Below, piece after piece: positions 8,071-16,114 of a stretch of 64,000 bases of DNA. The notes under the pieces are model-generated. The model did not search any database. It had not been told where the DNA came from and saw nothing but the letters and a program-made list of their open reading frames with translations. A program made the position numbers and the translations under genes. The DNA is from Amycolatopsis sp. FDAARGOS 1241. GTDB lineage: Bacteria; Actinomycetota; Actinomycetes; Mycobacteriales; Pseudonocardiaceae. Numbering within the stretch: the first letter of the stretch is position 1; every line of letters starts with the position of its first letter. The stretch lies in the NCBI RefSeq assembly GCF_016889705.1, contig NZ_CP069526.1, positions 1,364,001-1,428,000 of the forward strand, in the 5' to 3' direction.

Positions 8071-8880
8071 GTGAGCGTGGTCGAGGATCCTGTCCTGCTG
8101 CGGGCGGAGGGGCTCAACGTCTCCTTCGGCGGGCTCGAGGTGCTCAGGCGGGTTTCGCTGGAGGTGCGCGCCGGTTCCGTGCTCGGCGTGATCGGCCCGA
8201 ACGGCGCGGGGAAGACCACGCTGTTCAACACGATCTGCGGGTTCGTCCGGCCCGACGCCGGCACGATCACCTTCGGCGGCCAAGAGCTCTCGCGCCCCCG
8301 GCCCGAACAGCTCACGCGCCACGGCATCGCCCGCACGTTGCAAGGTCTGGGTCTCTTCGCCGGATTGACGGTGCTGGACAACGTGGTCGCGGGCGCCACG
8401 CACCGCTCGCGCACCGGCTTCGTCGGCGCGCTGCTCGCGTCACCGTGGGCCGATCGCGACGAACGCCGGCTCGCCGCGCGGGCGCGGGAGGTGCTGCGCG
8501 AGCTGGGGATCGAGGGCGACGCGAACCGGATCTGCGCGGGATTGCCCTACGGCGTGCGCAAACGCGTCGCCCTCGCGCGCGCCCTGGTGAGCGAACCCCG
8601 GCTGCTGATGCTCGACGAACCCGCCGCCGGTCTGTCGGCGAGCGAGGTCGGTGAGCTCGCGGACATCGTGCGCGGCCTGGTGCCCGACACCACCGTGATG
8701 CTCGTGGAGCACCACATGGACTTCGTGATGAACCTGTGCGACCGGCTCGTGGTGCTCGACTTCGGCGAGGTCATCGCGCGCGGCACGCCGGCGCAGGTGC
8801 GCGCCGACCCGCAGGTGCAGCGGGCCTATCTGGGTGACCCCGTGGCGGCTGTCGCGGGAGAGGGCGGGGCGAATGCTTGA
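8071..8880 (+). CDS. livG: Branched-chain amino-acid-type ABC transporter ATPase LivG
   Basis: 269 residues. Walker A GPNGAGKTT (42-50), signature region LPYGVRKRVALARA (158-171, a variant of LSYGQQR), Walker B LLMLDEPAAGL (178-188) and the H-loop VEHHMD. LivG couples ATP hydrolysis to uptake of branched-chain amino acids or related carboxylates through LivHM. GTG 8071 is taken as start because the 55 codons further upstream are compositional filler; GTG 8077 is an alternative. It is first in a five-gene operon and overlaps livF by 8 bases. Confidence 0.92.
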   Translation: MSVVEDPVLLRAEGLNVSFGGLEVLRRVSLEVRAGSVLGVIGPNGAGKTTLFNTICGFVRPDAGTITFGGQELSRPRPEQLTRHGIARTLQGLGLFAGLTVLDNVVAGATHRSRTGFVGALLASPWADRDERRLAARAREVLRELGIEGDANRICAGLPYGVRKRVALARALVSEPRLLMLDEPAAGLSASEVGELADIVRGLVPDTTVMLVEHHMDFVMNLCDRLVVLDFGEVIARGTPAQVRADPQVQRAYLGDPVAAVAGEGGANA

Positions 8881-9580
8881 CGTCAGCGGGCTGGTTGTCG
8901 ACTACGGTCCGGTGCGGGCGCTGGACCACGTGGACCTGTTCGTCGAACGGGGTTCGATCACTGCGGTGCTCGGGGCCAACGGCGCGGGCAAGACCACGTT
9001 GCTGCGCGCGCTCTCGGGCCTGCACCGCCCGCGCGACGGCGCCGTGCGGCTCGACGGCCACGAGATCGGCCGGTTTTCCCCCGAGGACCTCGTGCGCCTC
9101 GGCGTCGCGCACGTGCCCGAGGGCCGCGGCGTGATCGCCGAGCTGACCGTGGAGGAGAACCTGCGCCTCGGCGGCCTGTGGCGGCGCGACCGGCGCCGGC
9201 TGCGCACCGGCACCGGGGAGATGTACGACCTGTTCCCGCCGCTGGCCGAGCGCCGCCACCAGCGGGTGGAAGCGCTTTCCGGCGGTGAGCGCCAGATGCT
9301 CGCGATCGGCCGCGCGCTGATGAGCCGGCCCGAGCTGCTCCTGCTCGACGAGCCGTCGCTGGGCCTCGCGCCGCGCGTCTCGGCGCGGATCGTGGCCGTG
9401 TTGCGCACTCTGCGGGAGGAGAACGGGCTCACGCTGCTGCTGGTGGAGCAGAACGCGGCGACCGCGCTCTCGGTCGCCGACCGCGCCGTTGTCCTGCACC
9501 TCGGCCACAAGGTCGCCGACGACACCGCCGAGACCCTCGCGGCCGACGACCGCGTGCGCCGCGCCTACCTGGAGGTGTGA
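8873..9580 (+). CDS. livF: Branched-chain amino-acid-type ABC transporter ATPase LivF
   Basis: 235 residues. Walker A GANGAGKTT (34-42), the LivF-specific VPEGRGVI (81-88), signature LSGGERQML (135-143), Walker B LLLLDEPSLGLAP and the H-loop VEQN. It pairs with LivG to form the ATPase heterodimer. ATG 8873 lies inside the end of livG, so the two are translationally coupled, and the stop directly abuts the livH start. Confidence 0.92.
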   Translation: MLDVSGLVVDYGPVRALDHVDLFVERGSITAVLGANGAGKTTLLRALSGLHRPRDGAVRLDGHEIGRFSPEDLVRLGVAHVPEGRGVIAELTVEENLRLGGLWRRDRRRLRTGTGEMYDLFPPLAERRHQRVEALSGGERQMLAIGRALMSRPELLLLDEPSLGLAPRVSARIVAVLRTLREENGLTLLLVEQNAATALSVADRAVVLHLGHKVADDTAETLAADDRVRRAYLEV

Positions 9581-10459
9581 ATGGGCCGCTTCCTCGACCT
9601 CACTCTCGCCGGGCTCACCAGCGGGGCCGTGTACGCGGCCGTCGCGCTGGCGCTCGTGCTGATCTGGCGCTCCACGCGCATCGTGAACTTCGCGCAGGGC
9701 GGCATGTTGATGATCACCACGTTCATCGCCTACACGATCGTCTCACACGGCGGCTCGTACTGGCTCGCGCTGCTCGTGGCGATCGTCAGTGGACTCGTGC
9801 TCGGCGCCGTCGTGGAACGGGTGCTGGTGCGGCCGGTGGAGAAACGGCCGCCGCTCGACGCCGTCGTGGTGACTTTCGGTCTGCTCGTGCTGCTGCAGGG
9901 CGTGGCCGGGATGCTGTTCGGCGGCACGCCGCGCTCGTACCCGCCGGCGTTCGGCATCGCCGGTTTCAAGGCGGGTGACCGGCAGTTGCTGTTCGCGCCC
10001 AACGACCTGTGGATCGTGCTCGTGGTGCTCGCCGTGATGGCCGCGCTGGCGCTGGTGTTCCGCAAGACCTCGCTGGGCTTGCGGATGCGGGCATCGGCGT
10101 TCGCGCCGGAAGTGGCGCGGCTGCTGGGTGTGCGCGTCGGGCGGATGCTCACCGTCGGGTGGGCGCTGGCCGCCGCGGTCGGCGCGCTCGCGGGTGTGCT
10201 CATCGCGCCCAGTACGTTCGTCAGCCCGACGGCCTTCGACGCTGTGCTCGTCTTCGGCTTCACTGCGGCCGTGATCGGCGGGCTCGACAGCCCGCCTGGC
10301 GCGGTCGTCGGCGGGCTCGCACTCGGCGTCGTGCTCAGCTACGTCGCCGGATACCTCGGGTCCGACATCGTCACGTTCGCCTCGCTCGTCGTGCTCATCG
10401 GAGTGCTCATGGTGCGGCCGCAGGGCCTGTTCGGTTCGACGAAGGGACGCCGGGTATGA
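9581..10459 (+). CDS. livH: ABC transporter permease LivH
   Basis: 292 residues, about eight hydrophobic segments. It opens LTLAGLTSGAVYAAVALALVLIWR and contains IVNFAQGGM, the typical LivH N-terminal motif, and ends AVVGGLALGVVLSYVAGYLG and MVRPQGLFG. It forms half of the membrane channel. The start follows the livF stop with no gap, and the stop overlaps the livM start in ATGA. Confidence 0.92.
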   Translation: MGRFLDLTLAGLTSGAVYAAVALALVLIWRSTRIVNFAQGGMLMITTFIAYTIVSHGGSYWLALLVAIVSGLVLGAVVERVLVRPVEKRPPLDAVVVTFGLLVLLQGVAGMLFGGTPRSYPPAFGIAGFKAGDRQLLFAPNDLWIVLVVLAVMAALALVFRKTSLGLRMRASAFAPEVARLLGVRVGRMLTVGWALAAAVGALAGVLIAPSTFVSPTAFDAVLVFGFTAAVIGGLDSPPGAVVGGLALGVVLSYVAGYLGSDIVTFASLVVLIGVLMVRPQGLFGSTKGRRV

Positions 10460-11529
10460 CCGCGCTCGCCGCAGCGGCGCCGGTACGCTTCTGGCGCCGG
10501 TCCACAGTGGTCCGCCACCTCACGTGGTCGGTGGCCGGCCTGGTCGTGCTCTACTTCGTGTCCACCTCGCTCGACTCGTTCGCGAACCTGCAGCTGGCCC
10601 AGATCTGCTACACCGCCATCGCGACGGCGGGCCTGACCGTCCTCTCCGGACTGTCCGGTCAGATCTCCCTGGGCCACGGCGCGTTCGTCGCCGTCGGCGC
10701 CTACACCACGGCGCTGCTGCTGGAGCACCTCGAATGGTCGCTGCCGCTCGTGCTGCTCGGTTCGGTGGTCGTCGGCGGAGCACTGGGCTCGCTCGTCGGC
10801 GTGGCCGCGGCGCGGCTGCGCGGCCCGTACCTGGCGGGCGCGACGCTGGCGCTCGCCGTCGGCCTGCCGTCGCTGGCCGACTACCACGCCCTGCGCGATG
10901 TGCTCGGCGGCGCCAACGGCCTCATCGTCACCTCCGAGCCGCCGCCGCTGTCGCTCGGCGAGACGTTCCCGCTCGAACGCTGGCAGGCCTGGATCTGCGG
11001 GTTCTGCCTGGTGCTCACGTTGTTCCTGCTCGCCAACCTCACGCGCAGCAAGATCGGGCGCGACATGCGGCTGGTGCGCGAAGACGAGCAGGCGGCCGCG
11101 TTGTCGGGCGTGCACGTCGCCCGCACGCAGATCGTCACGTTCGGCATCAGCGCGGCGTTCGCGGGCCTCGCGGGCGGGCTCTTCGCGATCGTCAACAGTC
11201 TGGCCGCGCCCGGCGCGTTCACGCTCAGCCTTTCGCTGTCCCTGCTCACCGCGGCCGTGCTCGGCGGGCTCGGCAGCCTTGCCGGCGCGGTCTACGGCGC
11301 GGTGCTCGTGACCTTGCTGCCCAACTGGACCGCCGACCTCGCGCAGCACGCCGACCTCCCGCGGGCGATCTACGCGAACATCCCGCTCGTGCTCTACGGG
11401 CTGGTGCTGATCGTGGTGATCGTCGCGTTCCCCGGTGGCATCCAGTCCGGGGTCCGCAAACTCGGCGCCCTCGCCAGGGCGCGCCTGAACCGTCCACAAG
11501 AGCCGGACAACCACCAGGAGCCGAGATGA
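10456..11529 (+). CDS. livM: ABC transporter permease LivM
   Basis: 357 residues with about nine membrane segments. Characteristic LivM stretches are GLSGQISLGHGAF, LRGPYLAGATLALA and RLVREDEQAAALSGVHVARTQIVTFGISAAFAGLAGG. ATG 10456 overlaps the livH stop by four bases, and its own stop overlaps the binding-protein start in the same way. The hydrophilic tail after FPGGIQSGVRKLG is normal for the family. Confidence 0.92.
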   Translation: MTALAAAAPVRFWRRSTVVRHLTWSVAGLVVLYFVSTSLDSFANLQLAQICYTAIATAGLTVLSGLSGQISLGHGAFVAVGAYTTALLLEHLEWSLPLVLLGSVVVGGALGSLVGVAAARLRGPYLAGATLALAVGLPSLADYHALRDVLGGANGLIVTSEPPPLSLGETFPLERWQAWICGFCLVLTLFLLANLTRSKIGRDMRLVREDEQAAALSGVHVARTQIVTFGISAAFAGLAGGLFAIVNSLAAPGAFTLSLSLSLLTAAVLGGLGSLAGAVYGAVLVTLLPNWTADLAQHADLPRAIYANIPLVLYGLVLIVVIVAFPGGIQSGVRKLGALARARLNRPQEPDNHQEPR

Positions 11530-12833
11530 AGACCGTCCGCCGATCCGCCTCCGTCGCGGTCGCCCTGACCGCGGCGGTCGCGCTCACCGCCACCGCCTGT
11601 GCTTCGGGCGGCGACGCCGGGGAAGCCACGCCGGGTGTCACCGCCGACTCCGTGACCATCGGGTCCACGATCCCGCTCACGGGCACCGCCGCACCGGGCT
11701 ACAGCGAGCAGGGTCCGGCCGCCAAGGCGTTCTTCGACTACGTCAACGCGAACGGTGGCATCAACGGCCGCAAGATCACGCTCAAGTACCTCGACGACGC
11801 CTACAACCCGGCCCAGACCGTCACGCTCACGAAGCAGCTGGTGCTGCAGGACAAGGTGTTCGCGGTCGTCGGCTCGCTCGGCACACCGACGCACACCAAG
11901 GTCGTCGACTTCCTGAACTCCTCCCGCGTGCCGGACCTGTTCGTCGCGTCCGGCTGCACCTGCTGGGACCAGCCGAAGAAGAACCCCTACACGTTCGGCT
12001 GGCAGCCGGACTACACGGTCGAGGGCAAGATCCTCGGTGACTACGTGAAGAAGAACTTCGCGGGCAAGAAGGTCGCGTACTTCTACCAGGACGACGACTT
12101 CGGCCGCGACGGCATGAAGGGTCTCGACAAGTACGTCGACCAGAGCCAGGTCGTGTCGCGCCAGCCGTACCAGCCGGGCAACACCGACGTGGCGGCGCAG
12201 GTGTCGGCGATCGCCGCATCGAAGGCCGACGTCGTAGTGCTCGAAGCGATCCCGGCCTACACGGCATTGTTCAAGCTGACGTCGCTGAAGCTCGGCTACT
12301 CGCCGACGCTGGTGGCCTCCAGCGTCGGTGCGGACCCGATCACGGTGTCCGGGCTGCTGGAGAACTTCGCCAAGCAGGCCGGCTCGTCGGTGAAGGGCCA
12401 GGACCTCATCGAGGGCCTGGTGACTTCGGCCTACCTCCCGCCGCTCGACGACACGAGCAACTCGTGGACCGCGCTGTTCAAGAAGATCCACGACCAGTAC
12501 ATCCCGAACGTCCCCTTCGACGGCAACGTCTACTACGCCATGGCCTACGCGTACACCTTCACGCAGGCGCTGGCGCGGGCCGGGCAGAACCCGACCCGGC
12601 AGGGGGTCATCGACGCGCTCGAGAAGGGCGGCCTGACGGGACCCGGCCTCGTGCCGTTCCGCTACGGCAAGGATTCACACGCCGGCTACACCGGCGGGCA
12701 GATCGCGACCGTCAAGGCGGGCAAGCAGGTGCCCTCCGGCTCCCCGCTCACCACGGACGACGGTGACGGCCCGATCACGGCCTATACCCAACCGCAACCT
12801 CAGGCTCCGGCCAACGGCATCCCCGCGGCGTGA
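11526..12833 (+). CDS. Branched-chain amino-acid-type substrate-binding lipoprotein (Peripla_BP_6)
   Basis: 435 residues. The signal peptide ends in the lipobox LTATAC (Cys about 28), so the mature protein is anchored outside the membrane. The mature part has the LivJ/K pattern: TIGSTIPLTGTAAPGYSEQGPAAKAFFDYVNANGGINGR in pieces, LKYLDDAYNPAQTV and VFAVVGSLGTPTH. It delivers ligand to LivHM. The ligand cannot be named: this fold also serves aromatic acids and amides, and aromatic-acid-type genes lie nearby. Confidence 0.88.
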   Translation: MKTVRRSASVAVALTAAVALTATACASGGDAGEATPGVTADSVTIGSTIPLTGTAAPGYSEQGPAAKAFFDYVNANGGINGRKITLKYLDDAYNPAQTVTLTKQLVLQDKVFAVVGSLGTPTHTKVVDFLNSSRVPDLFVASGCTCWDQPKKNPYTFGWQPDYTVEGKILGDYVKKNFAGKKVAYFYQDDDFGRDGMKGLDKYVDQSQVVSRQPYQPGNTDVAAQVSAIAASKADVVVLEAIPAYTALFKLTSLKLGYSPTLVASSVGADPITVSGLLENFAKQAGSSVKGQDLIEGLVTSAYLPPLDDTSNSWTALFKKIHDQYIPNVPFDGNVYYAMAYAYTFTQALARAGQNPTRQGVIDALEKGGLTGPGLVPFRYGKDSHAGYTGGQIATVKAGKQVPSGSPLTTDDGDGPITAYTQPQPQAPANGIPAA

Positions 12834-12855
12834 GTTCGTCCGGCACAATCACGCC

Positions 12856-13452
12856 ATGGCCATGACGGAGGCGACAGGGAGCAAGCGGGCGCAGGCGACG
12901 CGGGCGCTGCTGCTCGAAGCGGCGGGTGAGGTGTTCACCGCGGCGGGCTACGACCAGGCGAGCATGGCCGCGATCGCCGAGCGGGCGGGTGCCAGCATCG
13001 GCAGTCTGTACCACCACTTCGCCGCGAAGTCCGATTTGTACATAACCCTGTACACCGAGTACAACCGCCGCCAGCAACACCGGTCCGCCAAGGCCTTCCG
13101 CACGGCGCTGGCACAGGGTGAGGAGGACGCGCTCCGGCTTTACATCGCCGGAGCGCGCGCCTACCTCGAAGGCTGCTGGCAGGAGCGCAAACTCGCCCGG
13201 CTGTTCCTGTCGGGCAACGGGCCCGCGGGCTTCGGCCTGCTGACGCGCGAACGGTTCCGGGAGTGGCTCACGGCCAACGCCACGCTGGTCAACGGCCACA
13301 CCCGGCCGTTGTCGGACATGCTGGTGCTCTCGCTCACCGCGATGTCCACGGAGGCCGGCCGCGAAGTCGCGGCCGCGCCGACGAAGGCCAAGGCGACGCT
13401 GATGATCGAGGAGGTCCTCGAGCTGATGGGCCGCCTCTACCCCAAGTCGTGA
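12856..13452 (+). CDS. TetR-family regulator
   Basis: 198 residues from ATG 12856 (ATG 12862 possible; no clear ribosome binding site). The N-terminal helix-turn-helix is typical TetR: ATRALLLEAAGEVFTAAGYDQASMAAIAERAGASIGSLYHHF in pieces, followed by KSDLY. The C-terminal ligand domain is not recognisable. It starts 22 bp after the transporter operon on the same strand, so it may be cotranscribed and may control it. Confidence 0.85.
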   Translation: MAMTEATGSKRAQATRALLLEAAGEVFTAAGYDQASMAAIAERAGASIGSLYHHFAAKSDLYITLYTEYNRRQQHRSAKAFRTALAQGEEDALRLYIAGARAYLEGCWQERKLARLFLSGNGPAGFGLLTRERFREWLTANATLVNGHTRPLSDMLVLSLTAMSTEAGREVAAAPTKAKATLMIEEVLELMGRLYPKS

Positions 13453-13629
13453 CGCAGGTCACCCCGGCTGGGTGAACGCGCGGGCCAGCAGCGGAAACGC
13501 CGGCCGCCTGGTCGGATAGGAGCAGGTGTGTCCGGTTTGTCGGGGTGGCGTTCCGCATCGGTGAGGCAGTTTCATTCCCTATGAATGTTTCTCTACTGGC
13601 ACGACGCGACGGCACGACGGGGGCTGGAC

Positions 13630-15468
13630 ATGTGCGGGATCACGGGATGGGTGGACTTCGGCCGCGACCTCGCGGCTGAACGCGAGACGGTGGCGGCCAT
13701 GACGGCCACCATGGCGTGCCGCGGCCCGGACGCGAGCGGGCTCTGGTTCGACCGCCACGCGGCGTTCGGGCACCGGCGGCTGTCCATCATCGACCTGGAA
13801 CTGGGCAAGCAGCCGATGACGGCCGACGCCGGCGGCACCGTCGCCCTGACCTACAGCGGTGAGGTCTACAACTTCGCCGAGCTGCGCGCGGAGCTGGAGA
13901 CGCGCGGGCACCGCTTCACCACGCACAGCGACACCGAAGTGGTCCTGCGCGGTTACCTCGAGTGGGGCGCCGGCCTGGCCGAACACCTCAACGGCATGTA
14001 CGCGTTCGCGATCTGGGACCCGCGCGAGGAGCGCTTGGTGCTGATCCGCGACCGGATGGGCATCAAGCCGCTGTACTACTCGCTCCTCGGCGACGGGCTG
14101 CTGTTCGGGTCCGAGCCCAAGGCGATCCTCGCGCACCCGGACGTGAAGCCGGTGCTGGACGCGGACGGCCTGCGCGAGCTGCTGGTGTTCACCAAGAACC
14201 CCGGCCAGGCCGTGTGGGCCGGCCTGCGCGAGGTCGAGCCGGGCACGGTCGTGACGCTCGACCGCACCGGGCTCAAGGTGCGCCGCTACTGGCAGCTGCA
14301 GCCGGATGAGCACACCGACGACATCGGGGTGACCGTGCACCAGGTGCGCGAGCTGCTCGACGACGTCGTCCGGCGTCAGCTCGTGGCCGACGTGCCGCGC
14401 TGCGTGCTGCTCTCCGGCGGCCTCGACTCCAGCGTGCTCACGGCGCTGTCGGCACAGCAGCTCGCAGATCAGGGCGAGCAGGTGCGCAGCTTCGCGGTGG
14501 ACTTCGTGGGGCAGGAGGAGAACTTCGTGCCGGACGCGATGCGGTCCACTCCGGACGCACCGTACGTGCGCGACGTCCACGAGCACGTCGGCTCGCTGCA
14601 CCAGGACATCGTGCTCGACTCGGCGGAACTCGCCGACCCGGCCGTGCGGCGCGCGGTGGTGCGCGCCCGCGACTTGCCCACCGGCCTGGGAGACCTGGAC
14701 GGCTCGCTGTACCTGCTCTTCCGCGCGATCCGCGAACGCTCGACCGTGGCGCTTTCGGGCGAGTCGGCCGACGAGGTCTTCGGCGGCTACGCGTGGTTCC
14801 ACGACCCGCAGGTGCAGCAGGCCGACACGTTCCCGTGGCTCGCGCGCCGGCTGGCCTCCGGTGCCCGGGGTTCGGTGGCGGGGATCTTCGACCCCGGGTT
14901 GCTGTCCACTTTGGATCTTCGTGCGCACCTGCGCGACTCCTACTCCGCCGCGGTCGCGGAGGCCGGCACGCGGCCGGGGGAGACCGAGCACGAACGCCGC
15001 ATGCGCGTGATCGGTTACCTGCACCTCACGCGGTTCGTGCGGATCCTGCTCGACCGCAAGGACCGGCTCAGCATGGCCAACGGCCTCGAGGTGCGCGTGC
15101 CGTTCTGCGACCACCGGCTCGTGGAATACGTCTACAACACGCCGTGGACCACGAAGACCTTCGACGGCCGCGAGAAGAGCCTGCTGCGCGCCGCGGCTCG
15201 CGACGTGCTGCCCGCGTCGGTGGCCGAGCGGGTGAAGAGCCCGTACCCGTCCACGCAGGACCCGAAGTACCTCGAGGCGCTTCGCGAGCAGGCCGGCGAC
15301 CTGCTCGCCTCGCCCGCGCACGGCGTGTTCGACCTGATCGACCGCCGCGCGCTGACGGAGCTGCTTGCCCGAGAGGACACCGGTGGATTCCTCCGCCCGC
15401 AGTTGGAGCGTGTGTTGTTCTTCGCGACCTGGTTCGATCTGTATTCACCGGAGCTGCGGGTCCGGTGA
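13630..15468 (+). CDS. asnB: Glutamine-hydrolysing asparagine synthase
   Basis: 612 residues. The start is fixed at ATG 13630 because processing must expose Cys2 (MCGITG), the class II glutaminase nucleophile. The glutaminase half contains RGPD (31-34), HRRLSIIDL and YSGEVYN. The synthetase half has the PP-loop LLSGGLDSS (261-268), GESADEVFGGY and RVPFCDHRLVEY. It converts aspartate, glutamine and ATP to asparagine. AsnB homologues also occur in natural-product pathways, but nothing adjacent supports that here. Confidence 0.92.
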   Translation: MCGITGWVDFGRDLAAERETVAAMTATMACRGPDASGLWFDRHAAFGHRRLSIIDLELGKQPMTADAGGTVALTYSGEVYNFAELRAELETRGHRFTTHSDTEVVLRGYLEWGAGLAEHLNGMYAFAIWDPREERLVLIRDRMGIKPLYYSLLGDGLLFGSEPKAILAHPDVKPVLDADGLRELLVFTKNPGQAVWAGLREVEPGTVVTLDRTGLKVRRYWQLQPDEHTDDIGVTVHQVRELLDDVVRRQLVADVPRCVLLSGGLDSSVLTALSAQQLADQGEQVRSFAVDFVGQEENFVPDAMRSTPDAPYVRDVHEHVGSLHQDIVLDSAELADPAVRRAVVRARDLPTGLGDLDGSLYLLFRAIRERSTVALSGESADEVFGGYAWFHDPQVQQADTFPWLARRLASGARGSVAGIFDPGLLSTLDLRAHLRDSYSAAVAEAGTRPGETEHERRMRVIGYLHLTRFVRILLDRKDRLSMANGLEVRVPFCDHRLVEYVYNTPWTTKTFDGREKSLLRAAARDVLPASVAERVKSPYPSTQDPKYLEALREQAGDLLASPAHGVFDLIDRRALTELLAREDTGGFLRPQLERVLFFATWFDLYSPELRVR

Positions 15469-15498
15469 GGCGAACCGGGTGAGGGTGAGGAGCGGGCC

Positions 15499-15981
15499 AT
15501 GGTGGGCGAACCTTCGGACGTCGACGCCGACGAGGCGTTCCAGTTCGTGCTGTCGCTGCACCGGCTGCTGCGCGAGCTGCACCGGGCGGCGCCGCCTGAC
15601 GGCCTGCCACGCACGCAGCTGCTGGTGCTCGCCAAGCTGGCTCGCTCCGGACCCCTGCGGATCGGCACGCTCGCCGAGGAGGTCGGCTGCTCCCAGCCCA
15701 CGGCCACCAAGGTCGTGCACGCCATGGAGGACTCCGGCCTCGTCGCGCGCGCGGCCGACACGAGCGACAAGCGCGCGAGCTACGTGCACCTGACCCAGCA
15801 GGGCCGGCGCCGGCTCGCCGCGGTGGTGCGCGACGAGTCGCGGGTGCTCATCGAGCGGTTCGGCGACCTCGAACAGGACGAGGTCGAGCTGCTGCTCAAG
15901 GCCGGTGCGGTGCTGCGGCGGCTCACCGAGAGTTCCGCGCCGGAGATCGACATTCGACAAAGTTCTGGCGATCCGCAGTAG
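15499..15981 (+). CDS. MarR-family regulator upstream of the feruloyl-CoA-synthase-like gene
   Basis: 160 residues. The winged helix reads RTQLLVLAKLARSGPLRIGTLAEEVGCSQPTATKVVHAMEDSGLVARAADTSDKRASYVHLTQQG in pieces, the standard MarR recognition helix and wing with the D-R salt-bridge motif. The gene ends at the edge of an 18-bp inverted repeat (15981-16064) that lies before the CoA ligase. MarR proteins beside hydroxycinnamate CoA ligases (CouR/FerR type) usually respond to the CoA thioester, so this may regulate its neighbour. Confidence 0.85.
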   Translation: MVGEPSDVDADEAFQFVLSLHRLLRELHRAAPPDGLPRTQLLVLAKLARSGPLRIGTLAEEVGCSQPTATKVVHAMEDSGLVARAADTSDKRASYVHLTQQGRRRLAAVVRDESRVLIERFGDLEQDEVELLLKAGAVLRRLTESSAPEIDIRQSSGDPQ

Positions 15982-16064
15982 TTACCGATCCGACCACAAG
16001 CAGGCGGACACCCGACTGGATGTGTGCCGACGGTTTCCGCCGTGACTGTGGTCGGACCGGTAAC
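15981..16064. promoter_or_regulatory. Long inverted repeat between MarR and CoA-ligase genes
   Basis: GTTACCGATCCGACCACA (15981-15998) is mirrored by TGTGGTCGGACCGGTAAC (16047-16064), 17 of 18 positions complementary, across 48 bases. It begins at the last base of the MarR stop and ends 50 bp before the ligase start. A looped MarR operator pair or an mRNA hairpin are both possible. Confidence 0.6.
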
Positions 16065-16114
16065 GAACAGCACAGTATGTGAGACGGCGCGGGTCTCGAG
16101 GAGGAGACGGCCGA

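Noticed and set aside
13579..15321. 580-codon open frame antisense to asnB
   Set aside because: Shadow frame; no ribosome binding site, composition without protein character.
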